This document shows positions 17,201-26,720 of a DNA stretch of 26,720 nt, piece by piece. Positions within the stretch are counted from its first letter, which is position 1, and the number at the start of each line of letters is the position of its first letter. The notes beneath the pieces were generated by a model. The model was given only the letters and a program-made list of their open reading frames with translations, was not told where the DNA came from and ran no database searches. The stretch is taken from assembly GCA_015501595.1 (NCBI GenBank), contig JADNRX010000682.1, positions 1-26,720 of the forward strand. The letters run 5' to 3'. Made by a program: the position numbers and the translations under genes. This DNA is from Hymenopellis radicata. Lineage: Eukaryota; Basidiomycota; Agaricomycetes; Agaricales; Physalacriaceae.

Positions 17201-19607
17201 ATGCCACCTGTAGTACTCCTTCGTCGCTCCGACCGGATTGCCGGCGCTACAGACAATACGGCTTCTGCCGGCACCAACACAAAGACGACTCCAACCAAAC
17301 AGCGCGGCAGACCAGCGTCTTCCACGACTGACGACCATGATCAAAATGACTCTCGTAGGAAAACACGGAAGCGCGCCAGGACCAACGTTACGGTTGAATC
17401 TTCAGATGAACCTGCACCGACTCGTAATCAGCGTGGAATCTTGAAGCAGGTTGCCGAGACTCCTCTCGACGTTTTGCTCGAGGTACGTGTCCATCATTGT
17501 TTGACCTTCCAGATCTAAAGTTTGCTTAGATCTTTTCGTATCTGGAGCCACTCGACCTCCTACGGATGAGTCGCACAACGAAGGCTCTGCGTGGCCTGCT
17601 TATGAGTAAATCATCGAGCTTTGTCTGGGAGAGGGCCCGTCTGGGAATGGAGGGTCTTCCTCCCATGATCGAAGGCTTCACCGAGCCGCAGTATGCGAAC
17701 CTCCTTTTCGACACTCATTGTCACGTACGTGTATTCGCTGGACTATTCAGACTCTTATTCCCCGTTTAGAATTGCTTGAAAGCGCCAACGAAGGACGTGC
17801 AGTGGAGGATACGCATGAGGCTCTGTAAACAGTGCTTGGAAAAGAGTAAGATGTACGTGTAGCTCTTTCTGTGCGACAGATTATCTCTGACTTTGCGAAG
17901 CATGTTAACCGAGCGCGAACTTTGCAAGGCGTTTGGACCGTACAGCATTCTATCAGAATTACTTTCGATCACTCCATGTTCAATCCCTCAAGGACGTTAT
18001 CACCGGCGTTCATACGGGATGCTTCTCGAAGAGTATAGGACACTCCAACGTGGAACGGCCGACTTGGCAGCATGGCTTTCTAAGAAGAAGCAGGAGTACA
18101 AGGCTCTCGTTCAGGTGAGGCTCTACTGTTGCCTAGATAAATGCGCGTATACTCAACCTCAGCTTGTGAAGTCCTGCTTGGAGTACAATACGTGGCTTAC
18201 ATTGAGAACTGAGGCACACACAAAAGAGCTGGCTTCGATTCGCCATCAACGATTCGAAAGGTAGTATTCGTTTATACCCAATTTCCTGCGCACGATACTC
18301 ACATTTTCTGTAGTATCATTGCTCGCTTGGAAGCAGAGGGTTGGGAAGATGAATTGAAACTTGATTCAACTCGATCCGGCCTCCGGAGACAGCCACTTGT
18401 GAATCAGTCTAAAGAGCTGACTGACAAAAGTATGCTTCCTCCCATCACCCTCTTTTACTTGCCCTTATCCTTACCGATTATCTCAGCGTGGGAGATCGTT
18501 CGACGCGGTCTCACAGAATTCATGTCTCAGCGCCGCGCCCAAGTACTTGAGGAAAAGAAGAAACAGGTCATCCGCCAGCGAATCTGTCTTCTCGAAGAAC
18601 TCGCGGATTCACGGCTAAGCGAGTTGCCCGAAAGCCCGCCCAACCCCCCTGGCTCAGCGGTTTGTCTATACCAGCCCTTCTTCGATATTATCAACGACAC
18701 GCCAATCGAGGAAGACGTCACGGCCAAGTTGAAGAAGGCGCTCAAGCAGTGCTTCCCGGATATATGCGAGGACTGGAGACAGGACCAAGAAGAGCGTCTG
18801 AAAAAGATCCTCCGAAAGCAGGGGCGCAACGACAACGTCTCCTTGGCCGTCAACGCCTTCACCTGCGCCCAGTGCGGCTACTCGCCGCCTATCCTGCACT
18901 ACCCGTACTTTGCCTCGCACCGCTGCTTCTATTCCACGGCCTCCTTTGGTTTGAAGACGGAGGTCAGTACGGAGGTGTGGAGCGCTGAGAACGTGAAGGT
19001 GCTGGATCTGGTTGATTACCGGGAGTGCGTGAAGGTCATACGGATGTGTGGGCTCGATCCGGATACGGCGACTGCTGAGGATATGGACGCTGCTGATGTG
19101 TTTTTCCGGTGTGAGAAATGCGACTCGAGCGAGGCGCCTGCTCAGCCGAGGCAGGGATGTGAGCCGCCCAAGAGGCTGTTCAACAAGTTCCTTTTGATGC
19201 GGTGGCGTACGGCTATGGTAAGCTTTCACTGTGTCTTTGTTAACAGGTTTTTGATGATGAGTTGCGTTAGAATCACGGCTTTCTGGAGAAGGTGAAGAGA
19301 GTGAAGGACGCTGAGCTTATCGCGTTGGGCCGTGCGAAGGAGAAATCCTTATTGGAAACGGGACCCACTCCGGGTCGTCAGCTCCGACGTTCGTCTGCGT
19401 CCACTGTAATATCGAGCAGCCTTTTGATGAACATCATCTTGATTCCGCGTTAGTTCCCTCTATGATTCTGGCATATACGTCTCGCTGACTTTCTCCTTTT
19501 GTACTAGGCATCGGATAGCTGGTGGGTGTTATGGCCATTATCGACCTAGTTTGAAGTATGAAGGCTTGAATAATATCATGGTCGAGGTTCAACAGGCGAT
19601 ATCTTGA
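17201..19607 (+). CDS. F-box protein (paralogue B), nine exons, one frame break in exon 8
   Basis: Exons: 17201-17482, 17530-17724, 17770-17852, 17901-18114, 18163-18260, 18314-18429, 18487-19217, 19271-19448, 19508-19607; all splice phases agree. The summed length of 1997 nt is one short of a multiple of three. The start MPPVVLLRRSDRIAG matches paralogue C. Residues about 1-80 are basic and disordered. The F-box spans about 87-125 (TPLDVLLE / IFSYLEPLDLLRMSRTTKAL) and is expected to bind Skp1 in an SCF ubiquitin ligase. Next come a CHxC...CKQC cluster (about 157-185), a helical middle, and a Cys-rich C-terminal region (FTCAQCGY, FFRCEKCDSS, FVCVHC) that may bind zinc and select substrates. 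Within exon 8, between GRAKEK (about 19355) and FVCVHC (about 19394), the frame shifts by one base; read literally the protein stops soon after. It converges with the coiled-coil gene on the minus strand. Confidence 0.75.
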
Positions 19608-19788
19608 ATACTGGCAGAGGATTGAAGATTGATTAGATACCAAATGTAACACATAAGTATATAGTAGTTCGGATACGAAAACAGAATGGGAACCAAATAA
19701 ATTGGGCATGAGGAAGAAAGCATAGCAGACCAAGGGAAGCTACAGAGAAGGAGCAAAGAAAGATGGGATGTATGAGATATTGGATAGG

Positions 19789-20400
19789 CTAACCCGCATC
19801 GCCCGTTGCGTTTGCCTGCTTCTCCCGGGCGCGTTGTCGCCGTTTGCGGTCTGCTGCCTTTTTGCGTGACTCTTCCGTGGAGGCTGTTTTGGCCCTGGTC
19901 TTTGTAATGCGATGAGAAATGTGAGTGGAGAGACACGCTTACCTGCGAGCTCTTTGGGCTGCCTTGCGGTTCTCGCGGTGTGTGGCTTCATATCGTCGCT
20001 CGGCAGCTTTGACCGCCTCTGAGCGCGTTCTTGAGGTTCGTGCGGGCGCCTGACGCTTTGGGGTTGGCACGGCAGTGGGAGGCGAGGTGACGGCAGGACA
20101 TGACGCCGGTTGAACAGGAACAGAGGGAACAGGATGCTGAGGCATTTCGTGGAGAGTGGGGGTGAGGGATGCTGGCGAAGCGCGGCGTGATGGAATATGA
20201 GCGCAGGGCGGGAGCTCAGAGTCGTCACGAGAGTGTGAGCGAGAGCGTTGTCTGGGTCTCTTCCTTGGCCTGGTATCCTCCTCCTGATCATCATCCTGAT
20301 CCAAACCATCATCTCCACCATGCCCATCTTGATTGGTATCTTCATCGTCCTCATCAAGCAGCAGTCCAACATTTTCCTCCTCCTCCCGCTTCATGATCAT
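19789..20400 (-). CDS. Acidic/basic tail ORF with N-x7-R motif; probably the C-terminal part of the adjacent coiled-coil gene
   Basis: Two exons, 20400-19943 and 19894-19789, joined by a 48-nt intron (acceptor GACCAG), give about 187 residues. An acidic run (LLLDEDDEDT...DQDDDQEEDT) is followed by RPRKRPRQRSRSHSRDD, a Pro-rich linker, and two Arg/Lys/Ala helices: EATHRENRKAAQRARR and ESRKKAADRKRRQRAREKQ. NRKAAQRARR resembles a bZIP basic region (N-x7-R), and the repeated RxxR helices also resemble a basic motif common in Agaricomycete proteins; no leucine zipper follows. Its ATG overlaps the stop of the upstream frame (ATGA), an arrangement unlikely for two separate fungal genes. A single missing base would fuse the two. 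Confidence 0.5.
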
Positions 20401-22259
20401 TCCATGATTACATCTACACTTGCCGGCGTCTCCTCCTTCAACCTCCCCTTCAGCTTCTTCAGTTCCTTCACATGCGTCTTCACCTCCTTTCTCAAATGCT
20501 CCGCCGAAGACGACTCCAAGGCCGTTAGGAGGTTTTCATAGAGGTGCACAACAGCGACATGCTCTAATACGAACTTGCGCTGGTACGCTGCGCGCACTGA
20601 CGCCGCGTGTTTGCGCGCGCCGTCGAGCTTACGCTTGGACAGAGCTAGTTTGTCAACGGTGCGCTTGAGCTGTTCGGAGAGTCGTGCTGCTTCCGCACCA
20701 TCTACATGAAAAGATGTACATGAGAAACTTATTCAAAAGTGAACGTGGACATACCTGTACTAGTACTTGTTGATGCATGGGGCCGTCGGTCGTCTTCTCT
20801 TCCGCCACCATTGCGTGAACAGAGAACCTCTTTCAAAGTGTCGTACTGAAGCTGTAGAGTAGCCGCGCGCGCTTCCACAACCGCCTTATCTTGCTGCGCC
20901 TCATCGTACCGAATCTGCAGCTCGCGCAATTCGGTCTGAAGCTGCTGGTGCACATCTGGATCTGGTGAATATCAGTCCCCAGTGCCCTTGATAACGAAGC
21001 ACTCGAATAAACATACCAACTTGAGCATTTAAATCCCGGAATGATAGTTCAGCGCCGCCCATGTTATCGATTTCAAAATCTACGTACGGAGTCGGCGTAA
21101 AGACGGAGATTTATTCGAGGGGGGGAAACTTACCGGACACTTTATCCTGCAACTCGGCCACTTCTCCTTCCAACCTCACTTTGTCCGCTGCGAAGAGCAC
21201 AGTCAGCGGGCGATTGAAAGGAAAAGGTGTACTGTACGTACAGCCAAGACACCGCGTTAACGCCTCTTGCTCTGACAGTTTTCGTTTCGTTCCTGTATAC
21301 GTCAGATTGGTAGCTAACAACGGGAAAATTACGTGCCTTCCAATTCGACGCCTTGTCGTCGGAATGCTGTATAATCGCGTGGGTGTTCGGAGCAAAAATG
21401 TGGGGATGGAAGAGCGCACATTCCAGTTCAGCGAGGTTTCGTTTAATTTCTAGAAGGATGTTAGAATAACGCAATACAAGTTAATCGATTAACCCACGGG
21501 TCTGCGCGCGTCGAAGCTTTTCAGCCAGATCTTGGATAGTTTCGTCGCGAGCTGTTTATGTCAGGTATGAAATAGTAGCAACACGATAGCTACGTACCAA
21601 AGACGACAGCCTGAGTATCCGCAACTTTTGTCTGGAGAACTATAAAACGTCAAGTCCCAGGAGTAGCCACTTGAAGGACCAACAGACCATCCTTTTCCTT
21701 CACGAGGGCTATGCACTTGTTTAGATACGGATATCATACGAAACTAAGACGTACCTGGAACCAGTACCATATCTATCGCGTCGTCGCTCGCAGTTGAACT
21801 GGAGCGAGGACTGGGATATGGCGCCTGCCTGGAAGACGGACGCCGAATTCTGAGTGTTGTCGCTGTTGGAGACATCTCTCGTCCTGAGGAAGTACCCTCT
21901 CTTTTCTGTCGCACCTTAACGAGGGCGGCATCGAATACGTCCCGCGCCAAACCAGGCAGATCCTCTTGCACGCGGGCAAACAGCTCGTCGTCGTAGCGAC
22001 TGCACGAGTCGGAGTTAGCATGACATTCCGCATTTTTACATCGAAGTTGGGTGCTGAATGCAGAACAGGGAAGATCATTGGCATTGCAGAATTTACAAGG
22101 CTATGACAAGTTGAAATCAGTCAGGTAACACTGCAAGGCAGATTTACTTACGATGCCCAAGACAGCGTGTTGCTCGCACCATATTCGCAAGCGTCTGGGT
22201 TCTGGCGCGTTTTCTAGGGCAGCGTGGATGGCACTCTCGATATCCGCCTCTGCCGCCAT
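20397..22259 (-). CDS. Coiled-coil protein with N-terminal Cys cluster, 12 exons (unrecognised)
   Basis: Exons: 22259-22152, 22100-21755, 21708-21688, 21639-21598, 21551-21498, 21449-21420, 21366-21337 (GC donor), 21292-21242, 21187-21134, 21079-21017, 20961-20755, 20701-20397. They sum to 1311 nt (436 aa), and after exon 2 every intron is in phase 1. The N-terminus has a Cys cluster, WCEQHAVLGIPCKFCNANDL then PCSAF, LRCKNAECHANSDSC, likely metal-binding. A Ser/Pro-rich linker follows, then heptad-like coiled coil from about residue 150 on (DETIQDLAEKLRRAQ, KVRLEGEVAELQDKV, QQLQTELRELQIRYDEAQQD, ARLSEQLKRTVDKLALSKRK). The start ATG has a good context (CCATCATGG); an in-frame ATG at 22325 is possible. 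Divergent from the gene at 22564. Cellular role unknown. Confidence 0.65.
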
Positions 22260-22563
22260 GATGGCAAGAGGTGCGCCGCTTTGAACCCATTGGCATAGTA
22301 TTGAATAGCTGCCGTCCCTCGGCATCCTCTGACGGCAAACAGTCGGCAGCTTTCATTGGCTTTCCTTCTTACAACGAGCACCTTTCATGGCTGAGATTCT
22401 CTCAAATCTTGACCTCAGAGCGTTCATGACGTGTATACATTCTCAACGGTAATCCAAGAATAATCCGCAACAGGGCCTTGTCAGCCGTACTCTAAAAGTT
22501 TGCTTAAACCAAACTATGAACTAACGGATCCTTGCCAGCCTTGGGCGTATGCGTTGAACATAA
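22260..22563. promoter_or_regulatory. Divergent intergenic region
   Basis: About 300 bp between the starts of two oppositely oriented coiled-coil genes, so it must hold both promoters. No clear TATA box or binding-site array is visible. Confidence 0.4.
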
Positions 22564-23358
22564 ATGACCATGTCGCTACTTGGAAACCTGCCTTTATTGC
22601 TTCTCGACCGACTGTTACCGGAGCGGGGAGCCTCGTACAAGAATAGCCGATGAACTCTTTGATTGCGTTCAAGCTGCCCATCCTTCTGTGTTGCGAGACG
22701 ACTTCGATGCACTTCTGGAGATAGGAACCGAAACGCTGCGGAAGGAAATGGACAGTCCGCAGCGCTCCAGCAACGTCACGAACTCGGTTCTCGAGGAGAT
22801 GAATGGAGAACTTTGGGATTCCCTCCGTTGTCTTGAATCGACTTTGGCGACACTTGAACAGGAGAAAAACTGTCTCGGTCTAATTCGTCAAAGCTGCTCG
22901 ACAAATAGACCGCCAAAGAGCGCGAATGGCTTGGTATGTTTTGTCGGAATCTTGCTGTCTAACCACGCTGACATGCTTACATAGACATAATAAAGAGGAA
23001 AATAGACATGCCTTTCACCTCCAGTGCGTAAAGTTACAGCTCTCGACGCGCGCGTCGAACAGTTAGATAATGGGGAGAAAAACTGACGAGGTGCAAGCAT
23101 AAGCTCAACAGTACGCCTTGCCTTTCCTACTCCATTGCGCACTTTATACACAGGGGTACACCGGGAAACATGGCCAAGGTACTCGGGAAGCTTTTATCCG
23201 CATACCTGGCGGATCGTCCTCAGAACTCGGCCGTACGCCCACGCTCCGGAAGTCTCAGACTTGTTGACGAGATTCTCTGGCCGCGGACTACGAAAGAGGA
23301 TGCAATGGAATTGGAAGATGGGACGGTGTTTTCACGGGCAAAGAGAGACGCAGTGTAA
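22564..23358 (+). pseudogene. Small coiled-coil protein gene, probably disrupted (unrecognised)
   Basis: Three blocks read as one protein only with frame changes. Block 1 from ATG 22564/22570: MSLLGNLPLLLLDRLLPERG, then a stop at the CGA TGA near 22650. Block 2, one frame over: IADELFDCVQAAHPSVLRDD, then ETLRKEMDSPQRSS, EEMNGELWDSLRCLESTLAT, LEQEKNCLGLIRQS, to a GTATGT donor at 22934. Block 3: a short exon RKVTALDARVEQLDNGEKN (about 23026-23085), then, after an intron ending CACAG near 23153, GTPGNMAKVLGKLLSAYLAD to the stop at 23356-23358. The junction after GEK again needs one extra base, in a GGGGAGAAAAA run. Coiled-coil character is clear; family unknown. Confidence 0.4.
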
Positions 23359-23451
23359 GACTAGTAACAGTACATAAATTATAAAATCTACTTGTTCACG
23401 TCATGCGATCACCTGACCGTAATCAAGTCTCTTTTGTTCCACCACCATCCT

Positions 23452-26243
23452 ATGCCTCCTCGTCGGTCCCAAAGGATTGCTGTGGCGGGCTCGACGTCGC
23501 AACCAACGCGGCGCTCTGTGAATCCCGAACCCGTACCAGTAGCAGCCCCTGTCACGAAGCCAGCGGCAAAGCGCCGTCGGATAGCAATTCCGAAAGAGGA
23601 CGACGACGACGACGACAGTGGCGACGACAGCTACGGAGAGACACCGGACGACCATGAGGATGAGGCGCGCCCTACTCCCAAGAGAAAGCAGAAGCGTGCT
23701 AAAGGAGAGACATCCGGCTCTGCGGGGCAAGATGCGCCAAGTCAGTGGAAACACGTCAGAGGTAAACGGGGCATACTGGAGAAAATAACTGATACCCCGC
23801 TCGACGTGTTGTTCGAGGTATGTGCACAGATTTCACTAGCGTTTGCTTTGTCTCAGCCAAGTTATAGATATTCTCGTATTTGGAACCCCTCGATTTGTTA
23901 CGAATCAGTCGTACTACCAAGGATCTTCGCCAGCTCCTCATGAGCAAGTCTTCGGCTTTTATCTGGGAACGGGCTAGATTGGCTACAGAAGGATTACCCC
24001 CAATACCCGATGACCTGAACGATCCTCAATATATCAATTTATTGTTCGACAAGCACTGTCATGTAGGTGCATCCGTCTACGCCGTAATGTCCTGGCTCTT
24101 AAATATCTCTGCAGGAATGCGGGAATGGTTTCACTCAAAGTGTGCAATGGGAGGCACGTCTTCGACTGTGCAAAAACTGCTTACAATCCAATAGCATGTG
24201 AGCTTGCGTAAACTGATTTAGTTGATTTCTGGCTAATCCACGTCGCTCTGTGTAGCATGACGGCGAATATTGAACATCTCGCCCAGCTGTCAACCCGATA
24301 TTCAGACCTTGCTGCGATTACGCCAAAATACATACTCGTCACATCTTCGGGACGTTATTCATGTATTTCTTTGCGTATCACTATCTCGGCGACGTAGTGC
24401 TCACTTCACGATTTTTCAGCCAAACGTACGACCTACTATCATCTGGCGACGTATCAGCGCCTTGCTGCAGAATCTGTAAAGGCTTCAGACTTTCGAGCCT
24501 GGATTGCGCCAAAATACGGGGAGTCCATGGCTCTTTCTACTGTGAGTTCTTCGTTAATTGATGCTCTCCAAATGCTCATTGTAGTCCATTAATTAACAGT
24601 CGTGCAAGCCATATGAGAGATGGTTGACGACTAAGAAGAAGGACCGAATGGCGGAGCTGGCTTGCCCTTCGCGACCAAAGACTATCGAGGTATCGAATCT
24701 CCATTAACCACGCTTTCCCCAGAACTTAAATTGTTCAGTATCCTCGAACGTCTGAAAGCTGATGGGTGGACCGAAGAATTGAAAGACGCAAGCACGCTGG
24801 ACACTGTTCGGTCGCACAAACTCGTTAATCAAGCAAAGGTGTTAACGGATCGAAGTACGTCCCCTCGGCCATCCCTTCACGCACTCGCTTACCCGTGATT
24901 TACCAGTCTGGGACAATATCGAGCCTACTCTCACCGCGCTAATGACAATCGTTCGCGATGAGCTACTTGCGAAGAAAATACGCACCGCAGTCCCTAGGCG
25001 TATCCGCCTCGTGATAGACCTTTGCAAACCCATTCTTTCAACCATGCCTGAAATTCCCGTCATTCCGGACCCCTCGTTCATTCCCAATCTTCAACCCTTC
25101 CGAGACATCATCAAGAACACCCCCTACAACCAAGATCTTAATGACGATGACCTCGCCGAAGCACTAACGACTCTTCCCGATATATGCACATCGTGGCGCC
25201 AGCAGCAAGAGGATGATCTCACGTCAAAACTCTGTGCGCTTGGTCGAGATGTCGATCTATCGTTGGTAGTTAACGCATTCACATGCGCCAACTGCTCCTG
25301 CGATTCTAATCCCGTCTTGCATTATCCCTACTTCGCCTCCCATGCGTGTTTTACCGTTACTTCATACCTCGATGCTGCCACATCTTGGGATTGTACGAGG
25401 ATCAAGGCAGTCGACCGATACCGTACGAACTGTGAAGAGATCATCGCTTATGTGATCTCGATCCGGCGACTGCCACTGCTCAGGACATGGACGCTACGGA
25501 TGCATTCTTTCGATGTGAAGCATGCCAGTCCAGCCAGTGGCAATGTCCGGGATACAAGGTTTCCTATCTCATGCGCTGGAGGACGGCCATGGTTAGCATG
25601 TTTGACTGTTCACACCATCCAATTTGCTTACGCCAATTTAGAACCACATGCACTTGGGAAAACTGCAGCGTGTTACCGACTCTGATTTCATTACCCGCGC
25701 TAAAACCGAGGAGCAATCCACATTCAAGACACAAATTACCTCTCCTTGGTCTCGAGGACGCGGCTTCGTTTGCAATCACTGTGGCGCCGTGGATACCAGC
25801 CCATACCCGGAAACTCGAATGACACACTTGCGCACTATGTCAGTCTATTCAACCTTTACCAACATCGTGTTACATATACTGACTTGGGACGCAGACATGG
25901 TGTAACTGACGGTATTGAGAACCATTATAGTCGCAGTGTGAAGGATGCGTTGCTCTCAGATAGTTATCGGATTGCGGTGCCGGATGGGATCCCAACGCCG
26001 GCCGACACAGTGATTACGACGTCTACTGCTGACGGTACGCTGGATGCGCTCGGCCCAACTACGACCGATGCCTCAGACACAACATCAGTCGGTGATGCCG
26101 TCGTAGCGACAGTGGGAGAAGGAGAAGCTGGAAATCCGGCCCCTCATTCGTCTTCTATCGCACCACTTGATTCCGGCACCGAAGAACACGATGCAGCTGC
26201 ATCTGGCGATACCGTGAATTCACCAAGCGCTGATTCTGAATGA
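23452..26243 (+). CDS. F-box protein (paralogue C), ten exons, two frame problems
   Basis: Exons: 23452-23817, 23868-24062, 24115-24197, 24256-24362, 24420-24541, 24600-24689, 24739-24854, 24907-25591, 25642-25838, 25895-26243. The 195-, 83- and 116-nt exons equal those of paralogue B; exon 4 is split by an extra phase-1 intron. It starts MPPRRSQRIAVAGS, followed by an acidic and Lys/Arg-rich linker suggesting nuclear localisation. The F-box is TPLDVLFE / IFSYLEPLDLLRISRTTKDL, then HCHECG...CKNC. The C-terminal region has FTCANCSC, FFRCEACQSS and FVCNHCG, and ends in a unique Ser/Thr/Asp-rich tail (about 26000-26240). Breaks: the sixth exon (90 nt) leaves the wrong phase for the next, and one base is missing near 25446 (ATCATCGC where the family has ATCATCCGC), so the literal frame is lost before LDPATATAQDMDATDAFF. 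Confidence 0.75.
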
Positions 26244-26659
26244 CGCCCTTCGAAATGAAACAGATTGTAACATGTATACTAGTGACCTGCAGAGTTGAAT
26301 CAACACGAGATCCTTCTAGCTAATCCTCCATCCAACCAACTTCTACAGAGGCATCCCGCCAACATATGTACCAGCTCCTCTTGAGCGAATCAATCCTCAG
26401 CAAGAAATACTTGCGTGATACCGAAGACCTTTGATGAGATTGCCAGTGTGAAGAAGTCGACAGAAGAGATGGAAGTGGAAGGTAGATGCAAGTTCTGTTC
26501 ATGTGAAGAAACGGCGAAGAGCAAATTGATCCTGCGATAAGCGGCGCAGCCCCTAATCACGATGAGTCAGCTTCGGCCCGCCTCAATCGCATTATTGTTT
26601 CCCTTGCTTCCTTCCTTCATGCCACTACCAGAACTTGCCAAAGAGAGCACTGATTCCAG
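26244..26659. other. Spacer between F-box genes
   Basis: No convincing gene. It should contain the 3' end of paralogue C and the promoter or first exon of the next gene. Confidence 0.4.
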
Positions 26660-26720
26660 GAATATGTTCGAATTTTTCCAACACATATACCTGTCGAACT
26701 TCTGCGCTACATCCTAGAAA
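26660..26720 (+). CDS. Partial F-box-like exon at the window edge
   Basis: After a GATTCCAG acceptor, the frame reads EYVRIFPTHIPVELLRYILE up to the last base. HIPVELLRYILE has the spacing and hydrophobic pattern of an F-box start (I/L-P-x-E-L-L-x-x-I-L). It is not close to the TPLDVL(L/F)E version of the three genes upstream, so it may be another F-box subfamily. It is cut off by the window end. Confidence 0.4.

Noticed and set aside
19943..20372. Long minus-strand alternative frame overlapping the acidic/basic tail
   Set aside because: It is a shadow frame. The acidic-to-basic frame joins its second exon with a correct splice phase and gives protein-like composition.

Overview
The window looks like a piece of a basidiomycete genome, most likely an Agaricomycete. 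The genes have many short introns (about 45-60 nt, GT...AG). The recognisable proteins are an F-box family with CHxC/CxxC clusters, a Nup53/Nup35-type nucleoporin copy and an I66-like protease inhibitor. These calls are from memory of the families and conceptual splicing by eye; no database search was run.

Positions 1-2700 are repeat-rich. They hold a tRNA-like sequence, an ACTGTGC tandem array, a diverged 130-bp tandem duplication, a tRNA-headed SINE-like element with an AACCGGTT-rich body, an approximately 1-kb inverted-repeat element, and clusters of the palindrome GACTCGCGAGTC.

Positions 2701-13224 are dominated by two related composite elements, called E0 and E1 here. Both have ends starting CATCAGGAAAC. 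E0's inner ends are at 2789 and 7757, and 88-bp outer inverted arms extend it to 2701-8537. E1 spans 8944-13224. They share a diverged right half, offset by about 5.4-5.5 kb, which includes an almost unchanged 84-nt hairpin and an acidic 18-bp minisatellite. Their left cargo differs: E0 carries an I66-like inhibitor gene, and E1 carries a frameshifted Nup53 copy. A 692-bp MITE, itself containing a smaller inverted-repeat element, has split the right arm of E0.

Positions 13523-26720 are gene-rich. A second SINE copy lies just upstream of a 5'-truncated F-box relic (paralogue A). A tRNA-Cys(GCA) with an 8-nt intron follows. Two longer F-box paralogues (B at 17201-19607, C at 23452-26243) flank a divergent pair: a 12-exon coiled-coil gene with a Cys-rich N-terminus on the minus strand and a small, disrupted coiled-coil gene on the plus strand. 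A fourth F-box-like start runs off the right edge. The three F-box paralogues share exon lengths and splice phases exactly, yet each needs at least one single-base frame correction. The window therefore reads as a young, decaying F-box array beside a transposon graveyard.
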